Below, in pieces: positions 24,929 through 31,687 of a stretch of 37,431 bases of DNA. How positions within the stretch are numbered: position 1 is the first letter of the stretch; the number at the start of each line of letters is the position of its first letter. The stretch spans positions 1-37,431 of the forward strand of contig NZ_FMDF01000002.1 in the NCBI RefSeq assembly GCF_900091955.1, written 5' to 3'. The notes beneath the pieces are model-generated. The model was not told where the DNA came from and made no database searches. It saw only the letters and a list, made by a program, of their open reading frames with translations. Both the position numbers and the translations under genes were made by a program. This DNA is from Streptomyces sp. Ncost-T10-10d. Lineage in GTDB: Bacteria; Actinomycetota; Actinomycetes; Streptomycetales; Streptomycetaceae.

Positions 24929-26086
24929 GTGAACGCCTCCGTTCCCGGCCCCCTGTCGGGTGTCGTGATCGCCGACTTCGGACGTGTGCTGGCCGCCCCG
25001 TACGCCACGATGCTCCTCGCGGACCTGGGCGCCGACGTCATCAAGGTGGAACGTCCGGGCACCGGCGACGACACCCGGGCCTGGGGCCCGCCGCGATCCC
25101 ATGACGAGTCCACCTACTTCCTGTCCGTGAACCGCAACAAGCGGTCCTTCGCCGTCGATCTCGGCACGGAGGAAGGACGCCGCGACGCGCACGAGCTGGT
25201 GCGCCGCGCCGATGTGCTCTTCGAGAACTTCCGCCCCGGCACGATGGACAAGTACGGGCTCTCCTACGAGGAGGCCCACGTGCTCAACCCGGGCATCGTC
25301 TACTGCTCGGTGACCGGATTCGGAGCCGGTGAAGGCGCCTCGCTCCCCGGCTACGACCTGCTGCTGCAGGCGGTCGGCGGGCTGATGAGCGTCACCGGGC
25401 CCGCGCCGGGGCAGCCCGTCAAGACGGGCGTGGCGCTGGTCGACGTACTGACCGGCCTGCACGCGGCCGTGGGCGTCCTGACGGCGCTGCGCCACCGCGA
25501 CGCGACCGGCGAAGGCCAGCACGTCGAGGTCAGTCTGCTGTCCTCGCTGCTGTCGAGCATGGTGAACCAGGCGGGCGGGTACACCCTGGCCGGTCAGGTG
25601 CCGGGCATCCTCGGCAACCGTCACCCGTCCATCGCCCCGTACGAGGTGTACGAGGCTGCGGACCGGCCGTTGGTCGTCGCCGTCGGCAACGACCGGCAGT
25701 TCCTCGCCCTGTGCCGGGGCCTGGGCGCAGACGCGCTCGCCGCCGATCCCAGGTTCGCCTCGAACGCGGACCGGGTCGCGCACGTCGACGCGCTGGCCGA
25801 GGAGATCTCCGCCCGGCTCGCCGCGCGTACTGCCGCCGCGTGGTTCGACCTGCTCACCCCGCTCGGGGTGCCCTGCGGTCCGGTCAACGACCTCGCAGGC
25901 GCCTTCGACCTCGCCGAACGCCTGGGCCTGTCCCCGCGGGTCACACCGGCCGACGCGGACCCCGACGACCTGATGTGCCTGGTGGCCAACCCCATCGGGC
26001 TGTCCCGTACCCCGCCGCGCTACGAGCGGCGCCCGCCGCGGCTCGGCGAGCACACCGAGGACCTCAGGCGCTGGCTGGACGGCTGA
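24929..26086 (+). CDS. Type III CoA-transferase (CaiB/BaiF family)
   Basis: A 385-aa class III CoA-transferase. Family motifs are GVVIADFGRVLAAPYATMLLADLGADVIKVE, the catalytic-type Asp143 in LPGYDLLLQAVGGLMSVTG, and EVSLLSSLLSSMVNQ. C-terminal QFLALCRGLGADALAADPRFASNADRV and PCGPVNDLAGAF are typical of the fold. It moves CoA between acyl donors and a free acid. With a glutaryl-CoA-dehydrogenase-like gene 77 bp downstream, a glutarate-activating role (as for succinate-hydroxymethylglutarate CoA-transferase-type enzymes) is the best inference. The start is GTG 24929, since the conserved fold begins immediately; upstream in-frame sequence is not conserved-looking. Confidence 0.87.
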   Translation: MNASVPGPLSGVVIADFGRVLAAPYATMLLADLGADVIKVERPGTGDDTRAWGPPRSHDESTYFLSVNRNKRSFAVDLGTEEGRRDAHELVRRADVLFENFRPGTMDKYGLSYEEAHVLNPGIVYCSVTGFGAGEGASLPGYDLLLQAVGGLMSVTGPAPGQPVKTGVALVDVLTGLHAAVGVLTALRHRDATGEGQHVEVSLLSSLLSSMVNQAGGYTLAGQVPGILGNRHPSIAPYEVYEAADRPLVVAVGNDRQFLALCRGLGADALAADPRFASNADRVAHVDALAEEISARLAARTAAAWFDLLTPLGVPCGPVNDLAGAFDLAERLGLSPRVTPADADPDDLMCLVANPIGLSRTPPRYERRPPRLGEHTEDLRRWLDG

Positions 26087-26163
26087 CCGCCCGGCCGGCC
26101 CGCCTCCGTACCCCCGCACTCATTCCGATCGACACCGGCAGCACGTACCGAAGGAGTTCCCCC

Positions 26164-27342
26164 ATGCCCCCGGCCAAGCGACTCAAGGACCCGCTCGACC
26201 TGCTGGACATCGCCTCCCTGCTCACCGACGAGGAGCGCGAGATCCAGGCCACGGTCGCCCGATTCCTGACCGAGCGGGTCCGTCCGCACATCGGCCAATG
26301 GTTCGAGGACGCGCACTTCGCCCGCGAACTGGCGCCCGAACTCGGCAAACTCGGTGTACTTGGCATGCACCTGGACGGCTACGGCTGCGCGGGCACGGGC
26401 GCGGTCAGCTACGGACTCGCCTGCCTGGAGCTGGAGGCGGCCGACTCGGGGCTGCGCAGTTTCGTGTCCGTCCAGGGCTCCCTCTCCATGTTCTCGATCC
26501 GGCAGTGGGGATCGGAGGAACAGAAGCAGGAGTGGCTGCCGCGGCTCGCCGCAGGTGAGGCGATCGGCTGTTTCGGGCTGACCGAGCCGGACTTCGGCAG
26601 CAACCCGGCCGACATGCGTACCCGGGCCGTCCGCGACGGCAGCGACTGGATCCTGAACGGCTCCAAGATGTGGATCACCAACGGTGGTATCGCCGATGTC
26701 GCCACCGTCTGGGCGCAGACCGAGGACGGGGTACGGGGTTTCCTCGTCCCGCGCGGCACCTCCGGCTTCACCACCAGCAACATCAAGCAGAAGATGTCGC
26801 TGCGTGCGTCGATCACCTCCGAGCTGCACTTCGAGGACGTCCGCCTGCCAGGCTCGGCCCTCCTGCCCGCGGCCCGGGGGCTGCGCGGCCCGCTGTCCTG
26901 CCTGAACGAGGCCCGCTTCGGGATCCTTTTCGGCGCGGTCGGCGCCGGGCGCGACTGCCTGCAGGCGACGCTCGAATACGCCGACTCGCGCATCCAGTTC
27001 GGCAAACCGATCAGTGCCTTCCAGCTCACCCAGCGCAAGCTGGCCGACATGGCGCTGTCGCTCGGCAACGCCGCCCTGCTCGCGGTGCATCTGGGACGCC
27101 TCAAGGAACGGGAGACGCTGCGGCCCGAGCAGATCAGCGTCGGCAAGCTCAACAACGTACGCGAGGCCCTGGCCATCGCCCGCGAATGCCGGACCGTACT
27201 CGGGGCCAACGGCATCTCACTGGAGTACTCGCCGCTGCGGCACGCCAACAACCTCGAATCGGTCCTGACCTACGAGGGCACCAGCGAGATCCACACCTTG
27301 GCCGTCGGCCACGCCCTCACCGGACAGGCGGCCTACCGCTGA
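26164..27342 (+). CDS. Acyl-CoA dehydrogenase, glutaryl-CoA dehydrogenase-like
   Basis: A 392-aa flavoprotein dehydrogenase. The glutaryl-CoA dehydrogenase-like stretch SGLRSFVSVQGSLSMFSI is followed by WGSEEQKQEWLPRLAAGEAIGCFGLTEPDFGSNP and the FAD segment WITNGGIADVATVWA. The catalytic Glu371 lies in LTYEGTSEIHTL. Glutaryl-CoA dehydrogenases oxidise and decarboxylate glutaryl-CoA to crotonyl-CoA in lysine and 5-aminovalerate breakdown. ATG 26164 has AAGGAG upstream. It follows the CoA-transferase that could make its substrate. An isovaleryl- or other short-chain specificity cannot be excluded without active-site modelling. Confidence 0.87.
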   Translation: MPPAKRLKDPLDLLDIASLLTDEEREIQATVARFLTERVRPHIGQWFEDAHFARELAPELGKLGVLGMHLDGYGCAGTGAVSYGLACLELEAADSGLRSFVSVQGSLSMFSIRQWGSEEQKQEWLPRLAAGEAIGCFGLTEPDFGSNPADMRTRAVRDGSDWILNGSKMWITNGGIADVATVWAQTEDGVRGFLVPRGTSGFTTSNIKQKMSLRASITSELHFEDVRLPGSALLPAARGLRGPLSCLNEARFGILFGAVGAGRDCLQATLEYADSRIQFGKPISAFQLTQRKLADMALSLGNAALLAVHLGRLKERETLRPEQISVGKLNNVREALAIARECRTVLGANGISLEYSPLRHANNLESVLTYEGTSEIHTLAVGHALTGQAAYR

Positions 27343-27355
27343 CGCACGGGGTGTC

Positions 27356-27667
27356 ATGACGCCCCCCTCGCCCGTCCTCTTCGTGTACCTGCTGATCACG
27401 CTGTCGCAGCTGGGCCTGCGCCGCCTGGAGGCCGGGGCGTCCGAGCACCTGAAGGTACGGATGTGGCTGTCCCCCCGGCTGGGCTGTGCGACCGCGCTCG
27501 CCATCGTCGCGATTCCGGCCTTGACGTACTTTGTCGCCGACAGCCGCTCGCAGCTCTTGACGAGTCTCCTGGCCTGGAGCGTCGCGCTGCTCGCGTACGC
27601 TGCGGGCAGGGCGCTGCGCTCCGGACGGAGAGACACGCCGGATACGGCCGACGTCGCCGTGGAATGA
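27356..27667 (+). CDS. Small membrane protein, function unknown
   Basis: A 103-aa protein beginning 13 bp after the acyl-CoA dehydrogenase stop, with GGGGTG before ATG 27356. Three hydrophobic stretches are visible, around residues 8-20, 44-60 and 68-84, and a polar acidic tail follows. Its codons have the usual strong G/C third positions, which supports it over the antisense frames. It is probably the last gene of the glutarate-type run, and no family is recognised. Confidence 0.65.
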   Translation: MTPPSPVLFVYLLITLSQLGLRRLEAGASEHLKVRMWLSPRLGCATALAIVAIPALTYFVADSRSQLLTSLLAWSVALLAYAAGRALRSGRRDTPDTADVAVE

Positions 27668-28079
27668 GTGCTCACCCGCGGCCACGGGGGTGCCCGGCGG
27701 CCCCGGGAGCGCACTTCGGCGCGCACGATCGGCGCGTCACTGCAGGTCAGGGCGGGTTGGACCGCGGATGACGGGCACTCAGGGCGATGACGTACGGCTC
27801 CTGCCCGGGCCGTGTCAAGAAAGACACGCTGCCGCCAGGGGTGAGAGGGCATCAGGAAGTCGCCCGGACAGGCTAAGGGCACATCAATTCGCCCACAAAT
27901 AAGGATGATTGACAGCTTGTCGGATTATCTGGAAATGGCATTTGGGTGTCTTGTGTACCCCGATTGGCGCTCCGGCCCCGCCCCTTCCAATGTGTCCGAT
28001 ATGACAGCTATGGGGACCGTAAGTACGTTCAATCTCGGGTCGGCTGCTCGGCCGGCCTCTCTGAGACAGGAGAAGTGAC
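27668..28079. other. Intergenic region between the glutarate run and the repeat protein
   Basis: This 412-bp stretch has no gene I can support. Its second half, from about 27880, is unusually AT-rich for the window and contains TTGACA (27908-27913), a possible -35, followed by GGATTATCTGG; a -10 box at correct spacing is not convincing. It probably contains the promoter and a long leader of the secreted protein at 28080, whose ATG has AGGAGAAG upstream. A hairpin lies at 27811-27828. Confidence 0.5.
27811..27828. terminator. Possible weak terminator hairpin
   Basis: CGTGTC (27811-27816), loop AAGAAA, and GACACG (27823-27828) form a perfect 6-bp stem. It lies about 145 bp after the small membrane protein gene, with no T-run. 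It could end the upstream operon, but the short stem leaves doubt. Confidence 0.3.
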
Positions 28080-28706
28080 ATGGTTACGCGTTCCACTGTC
28101 GTTACTGCCGCACTTGCGGCTGCCGCGGCCCTGGCCGCCACCGGCATCACATACGCCTCGGCTGCCTCCACGGAGCCGGCTCAAGCTGCCCCGGTCGTCC
28201 AGCAGCAGGCCGCCGCCCCCGTGTCCGCCCCCAACGGCGGCAACGGCGGCAACGGCAACGAGGGCAACGGCAACGAGGGCAAGGGCAACGAGGGCCGGGG
28301 CAACGAGGGCCGGGGTGGTGGCTACGAGAACAAGGGTGGTGGCGAGAACAGGGGTCACCGGGAACACTTCAGGGGCCGGATCCAGATCAACGAGCGCACC
28401 TACACCGCCGAGGGCGGCGGCTGCATCACGGTGGTCAGCGGTCTCGGTTCCAAGACCCTCAACATCCGCAACGAGAGCCGCCGGACCGTCGAGGTCTTCC
28501 GTGGCGCGACCTGCGACAACGGCGCCCCGCTGGCGACCGTCGGTCCCTGGAGCTCCAGTGACGGCGTCCACCCGGGCCGCGTCAAGGGCGGCGTGAAGGT
28601 CCACAACGGAGTCGTGGGCAGCTTCCGAGTGATCGAGCGCTTCCACGGCGGCGGCAAGGGCGGCGGCGACTTCGGCGAGGGCGGCGACTTCGGCGGCGAC
28701 TACTGA
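28080..28706 (+). CDS. Secreted Gly-rich protein with GNEG repeats
   Basis: A 208-aa protein with an N-terminal signal peptide (hydrophobic residues about 8-27, likely cleavage near residues 28-30, ASAA). A Gln/Ala/Pro stretch is followed by Gly-Asn-Glu repeats (residues about 55-85) made of the pentapeptide GNEG[N/K/R]. A globular part with two Cys (GGGCITVV and GATCDNG), probably a disulfide, comes next, and the tail is Gly/Asp-rich (GGGDFGEGGDFGGDY). ATG 28080 has AGGAG upstream. No family is recognised. It looks like an exported structural or surface protein. It is transcribed alone and faces a terminator. Confidence 0.75.
   Translation: MVTRSTVVTAALAAAAALAATGITYASAASTEPAQAAPVVQQQAAAPVSAPNGGNGGNGNEGNGNEGKGNEGRGNEGRGGGYENKGGGENRGHREHFRGRIQINERTYTAEGGGCITVVSGLGSKTLNIRNESRRTVEVFRGATCDNGAPLATVGPWSSSDGVHPGRVKGGVKVHNGVVGSFRVIERFHGGGKGGGDFGEGGDFGGDY
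28254..28313 (+). repeat. 15-bp in-frame repeat, four units
   Basis: Four 15-bp units begin at 28254, 28269, 28284 and 28299. Each encodes Gly-Asn-Glu-Gly followed by Asn, Lys, Arg or Arg. The first 12 bases, GGCAACGAGGGC, are identical in all units, so the array is probably a recent slippage expansion. Confidence 0.85.
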
Positions 28707-28777
28707 GGCCGGTGATCGAGCACCATCACGGTGGCCGGTAACCGAGCACCACTAACAAGGCCGGTGATCGATTCACC
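28707..28777. repeat. Three 26-bp-spaced direct repeats after a stop codon
   Basis: GGCCGGTGATCGAGCACC (28707-28724), GGCCGGTAACCGAGCACC (28733-28750) and GGCCGGTGATCGATTCACC (28759-28777) start exactly 26 bp apart, directly after the TGA of the repeat protein. They may be former coding repeats beyond the present stop, a regulatory array or the footprint of slippage. Confidence 0.6.
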
Positions 28778-28788
28778 TGCCTGACATA

Positions 28789-28821
28789 GAACCCCGGCCC
28801 GCCGGAATCGGGCCGGGGTTC
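28789..28821. terminator. Bidirectional-type terminator between convergent genes
   Basis: The perfect 12-bp arms GAACCCCGGCCC (28789-28800) and GGGCCGGGGTTC (28810-28821) surround a 9-nt loop. The hairpin lies between the secreted repeat protein (+) and the ricin-type lectin (-), which converge on it. Confidence 0.75.
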
Positions 28822-29063
28822 CAGTCTGGACACTTCTGCCACGCCATATCGGAGCCGGACGGCGAGGCGCTGCCAGCTCGGCTGGACAGCCGTGCCGTAC
28901 GTGGCCTTCGAGCCTTTGGCAGGACCCGGCGACCGGGGCGGCAGAACGTGGCGCCGGCGCGGCAGACGCCGCCCACGTCCCGGCCGCCGGGAGCCTGGCC
29001 AGGCATGGGGCCGGATTCCCGATGGCTTTACCGGGCCTGCGATCGAATCCCAACGAAAACGGC
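28822..29063. other. Intergenic tail with no supported gene
   Basis: I find no convincing coding frame, RNA gene or clear repeat between the terminator and the stop of the ricin-type gene at 29064. Several antisense frames run through it but lack the codon pattern of the neighbouring genes. Confidence 0.4.
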
Positions 29064-29546
29064 TCAGACCATGGGGGTGTCCGACACCGGCTCCAACTGC
29101 CACCACTGGCCGGGGGAGTCGGTGTCCTCCCACTGCTGGACGCGCGCACCGTCCACCGTGCTGCCATCGGCCACTTCGAGGACGAGCCCGCTGATGAAAC
29201 TGACCAGGGTCACCACCCCCGGCGCCTCCAGGTGCTGCTCGATCAGCCATTCCTGGGCGCCGTAGTTGTTGGCCCGCCACTGCTGGACCACGGCGCCGTT
29301 CTCGGTGGAGGCATCGGCGACGTCCAGCCGCTTGCCGCTGTGGACATTGACCAGGTGGTACAGCGCGGCACCGGCGTGCACGGGCGTCAGCTCCCAGTGC
29401 TGGGCCGCCGAACCACTCTCCTCACCCTGCTGCACCGGGGCGCCTGCACCCTTGACGGAGCCGTACACCTCCAGCAGCAGCCCGCTGCCCACATTGCGCA
29501 GCCGGTAGCGACCCGCTGCGACGACGGGCGCGGTGTCCTCGCTCAT
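29064..29546 (-). CDS. Single-domain ricin-type beta-trefoil lectin
   Basis: A 160-aa protein that is essentially one ricin B-type beta-trefoil. The three repeats each carry the QxW motif: QHW (49-51), QEW (98-100) and QWW (147-149). Each is preceded by a G[L/K]xL[E/D]V type carbohydrate-site strand. No signal peptide is seen at the N-terminus (MSEDTAPVVAAGRYRL), so it is probably cytoplasmic unless exported by a non-classical route. GGAAAGGAAC precedes ATG 29546. Ricin-type domains bind galactose-containing or other glycans. It lies downstream of an aldo/keto reductase, separated by a hairpin. Confidence 0.85.
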   Translation of the reverse strand: MSEDTAPVVAAGRYRLRNVGSGLLLEVYGSVKGAGAPVQQGEESGSAAQHWELTPVHAGAALYHLVNVHSGKRLDVADASTENGAVVQQWRANNYGAQEWLIEQHLEAPGVVTLVSFISGLVLEVADGSTVDGARVQQWEDTDSPGQWWQLEPVSDTPMV

Positions 29547-29571
29547 GTTCCGGTTCCTTTCCGGGCAGCGA

Positions 29572-29603
29572 ACCGCCGCCCGGCTCGGCAGCCGGGCGGC
29601 GGT
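29572..29603 (-). terminator. Terminator after the aldo/keto reductase gene
   Basis: The perfect 14-bp arms, ACCGCCGCCCGGCT (29572-29585) and its complement (29590-29603), surround a 4-nt loop. It lies downstream of the reductase stop on the minus strand and upstream of the lectin start. Confidence 0.7.
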
Positions 29604-29633
29604 CTGTGTACGTCAACGGTGCAGCGACACGGT

Positions 29634-30470
29634 TCAGGCGCCGATGTTGAACTCGCCCGGGTTCGGGCCGATGCGCCTGCCCTCGTCCAGTGCGGCGAAC
29701 GCGGCCAGGTCGTCGGCGTCCAGCTCGAAGCCGAACACATCGAGGTTCTCCACGATCCGGGACGGCGTCACGGACTTCGGGATCACCACATTGCCGGTCT
29801 GGATGTGCCAGCGGAGCACCACCTGGGCCGGCGTGCGGCCATGCTTCCGGGCGATCGCGACGACCGTCGGGACCTCCAGGAGGCCCTTGCCCTGGCCCAG
29901 CGGCGACCAGGCCTCGGTCGCGATGCCGTGCTTGGCGTGGAAGGCACGCGACTCGGCCTGCTGGAGCTGCGGGTGGAGCTCGATCTGGTTGATCACCGGG
30001 ACCACGGAGGTCTCGCCGAGCAGACGCTCCAGGTGCTCGGGCAGGAAGTTCGAGACACCGATGGCCTTCGCACGGCCCTCGGAGCAGATCTTCTCAAAGG
30101 CCTTGTACGTGTCGACGTACGTGTCCTTGGCCGGCACCGGCCAGTGGATCAGATACAGATCGACGTAGTCCAGACCCAGCTTGTCGAGCGAGGTGTCGAA
30201 GGCGCGCAGGGTGGAGTCGTAGCCCTGGTCGGCGTTCCACAGCTTCGTCGTGACGAAGAGCTCCTCGCGGGCGACGCCGGAGGCTGCGACGGCCCTGCCC
30301 GTGCCCTCTTCGTTCTCGTAGATCGCGGCGGTGTCGATGCTCCGATAACCCGACTCGATGGCCGTCGCGACCGCCGTCGCGGCCTCGTCGTCCGGCACCT
30401 GCCAGACACCGAAACCGAGCTGCGGCATCTCGACGCCGTTGTTGAGGGTGATGGAGGGGACCTTGCTCAC
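29634..30470 (-). CDS. Aldo/keto reductase (2,5-diketo-D-gluconate reductase-like)
   Basis: A 278-aa (alpha/beta)8-barrel NADPH-dependent reductase. The catalytic tetrad is visible as Asp46 and Tyr51 in SIDTAAIYENEEG, Lys76 in TTKLW, and His109 in LYLIHWP. The C-terminal cofactor region reads VVIPKSVTPSRIVENLDVF. It is closest in pattern to the 2,5-diketo-D-gluconic acid reductase group. GTG 30470 is chosen because AAGGA lies about 9 nt upstream and the fold begins at once; the longer open frame to 30791 is non-conserved. Divergently, the carbohydrate cluster begins about 310 bp away, so a link to sugar metabolism is possible. Confidence 0.88.
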   Translation of the reverse strand: MSKVPSITLNNGVEMPQLGFGVWQVPDDEAATAVATAIESGYRSIDTAAIYENEEGTGRAVAASGVAREELFVTTKLWNADQGYDSTLRAFDTSLDKLGLDYVDLYLIHWPVPAKDTYVDTYKAFEKICSEGRAKAIGVSNFLPEHLERLLGETSVVPVINQIELHPQLQQAESRAFHAKHGIATEAWSPLGQGKGLLEVPTVVAIARKHGRTPAQVVLRWHIQTGNVVIPKSVTPSRIVENLDVFGFELDADDLAAFAALDEGRRIGPNPGEFNIGA

Positions 30471-30777
30471 GAGCGGTCGATCCTTACGTCGTCGGTTGGG
30501 ATTCTCATGCTCAACGACCACGGGGCGCGATGCATTCCCTGCCGACCCGATGTTCAGCGACCCCTCACTGCCCCGACCGGGATCGACGCGACACCGACTC
30601 GATATTGCTCCGATCTCATCCGGTCCGCGCCATTGACCGAGTCCCGTCAAAGCGCAACCCTGGAGCACATCACTGAACCATGAACACTCTTGTGAACGCG
30701 GTGGTTGGTTGCTGCGGAGAAAACGGCCACACCCCACTCGATCCTGAACCCCCACCTCAGGAAGGCTGGTACGGCTT
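30471..30777. other. Divergent intergenic region, aldo/keto reductase and carbohydrate cluster
   Basis: This 307-bp stretch holds no gene I can support. The only feature I noticed is TTGAC (30633-30637) with a spacer of 8 and GTCAA (30646-30650), an inverted repeat that puts a -35-like TTGACC on one strand and TTGACG on the other. No convincing -10 elements accompany them. Confidence 0.35.
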
Positions 30778-30897
30778 ATGTCTGATCGCAAGAAGACATC
30801 GGAGCACTACCCGGACAGCACGATGGGTCTGACCTTCAACAGCCTGGACAGCGCACAGGCCGGCCGCCTTCTGTTCCGAGCGAGGTCGAAGCGATGA
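30778..30897 (+). CDS. 39-aa ORF translationally coupled to the lyase-like gene
   Basis: Encodes 39 residues (begins MSDRKKTSEHYPDS, ends FRARSKR). The stop TGA (30895-30897) overlaps the next ATG as ATGA. Third positions are about 79% G/C, less than most neighbours but consistent with coding. AGGAAGG lies 13 nt before the ATG, a rather long spacing. The peptide is basic at both ends with no membrane segment. It could be a leader peptide or a small functional protein that sets translation of the TTA-containing gene. It is too short for domain recognition. Confidence 0.5.
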   Translation: MSDRKKTSEHYPDSTMGLTFNSLDSAQAGRLLFRARSKR

Positions 30898-31676
30898 ATC
30901 CCTCCAGACGAGCATTACTCGGTGCGGCAATCGGCGGCGCCGTGGCGGCCACCGCCGCGCCCTCTGCCACCGCGCACGCGGCGAGCTGGCGACTGCGCTG
31001 GTCGCCCTCGGCGAGCAGCGGCGGACTCGGCGCCTTCGAGACCGTAGAGGACGACCGGGCCGACTCCCATCCGGCGGGGCAGCCGCACATCCTCACCGAG
31101 GGCGACAACTTCCGGTTCACCATGCACACCGTCGACCGGGACACCTCGACGGACCGTCAGCGCCAGGAGGTGACGGGACTGCGCACCAGCGGCAGTTCCT
31201 ACCTCAAGTGGCTGCCCGGAGAGACCTGGCGGATCACGTACCGGATGTACATCCCCGGCTCGCTGAAGGCCACCACCACCTTCACGCACATCATGCAGAT
31301 GAAGCAGCCGGGCAACGGCACCTCGCCGATCGTCGTGCAGTCGCTGCGCCGGGTGAACGGCGTACAGACCATCGAGCTCAAGCTTGCCGTCGCCGACATC
31401 CTCGTCGGCCGCACCGACCTCGTACCGCTGCAGAACAAATGGATCGACGTCGACTTCCGGATCACGGTCGGCGACGCTACGGCGGGCTCGGTCCGCTGGA
31501 TTCTCAAGGACGGTTCGACCACCGTCATCGACAAGTCGAAGTCCGGTGCCGACACCTTCCTCGCCGACCGCGTACGGCCCAAGTGGGGCATCTACCGATC
31601 ACTCGGCGATACCTCGGGGTCGCTGCAGGACACCCATCTTCTGCTCACCGGCATGCGTGGCTACCAACTGGTCTGA
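30894..31676 (+). CDS. Tat-exported polysaccharide-lyase-like protein
   Basis: A 260-aa exported protein. The N-terminus has the twin arginine in PSRRALLGAAIGGAVAATAAP, a Tat-type signal, with cleavage near residue 28. The mature part looks like a beta-jelly-roll: WRITYRMYIPGSLKATTTFTHIMQMK, PIVVQSLRRVNGVQTIELKLA, KWIDVDFRITVGD, and VRPKWGIYRSLGD. The end matches the KWGIYR pattern of heparinase I-like/PL20-type lyase folds, but I cannot assign substrate or prove activity. Codon 8 is TTA (30915-30917), in the signal peptide, which predicts dependence on the bldA leucyl-tRNA. It is coupled to the 39-aa ORF by ATGA and followed within 11 bp by the GH29-like gene. Confidence 0.7.
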   Translation: MNPSRRALLGAAIGGAVAATAAPSATAHAASWRLRWSPSASSGGLGAFETVEDDRADSHPAGQPHILTEGDNFRFTMHTVDRDTSTDRQRQEVTGLRTSGSSYLKWLPGETWRITYRMYIPGSLKATTTFTHIMQMKQPGNGTSPIVVQSLRRVNGVQTIELKLAVADILVGRTDLVPLQNKWIDVDFRITVGDATAGSVRWILKDGSTTVIDKSKSGADTFLADRVRPKWGIYRSLGDTSGSLQDTHLLLTGMRGYQLV

Positions 31677-31687
31677 GGGGCTGATCC

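Noticed and set aside
28254..28313. Possible CRISPR-like array
   Set aside because: The repeats are 15 bp, in frame and without spacers, inside a secreted protein gene.
29036..29060. tRNA-like T-loop word GATCGAATCCC
   Set aside because: No matching acceptor stem or anticodon arm can be drawn around it.
29022..30683. 553-codon plus-strand frame across the lectin and aldo/keto reductase
   Set aside because: Antisense to two genes with complete domain signatures, including the QxW repeats and the AKR tetrad.
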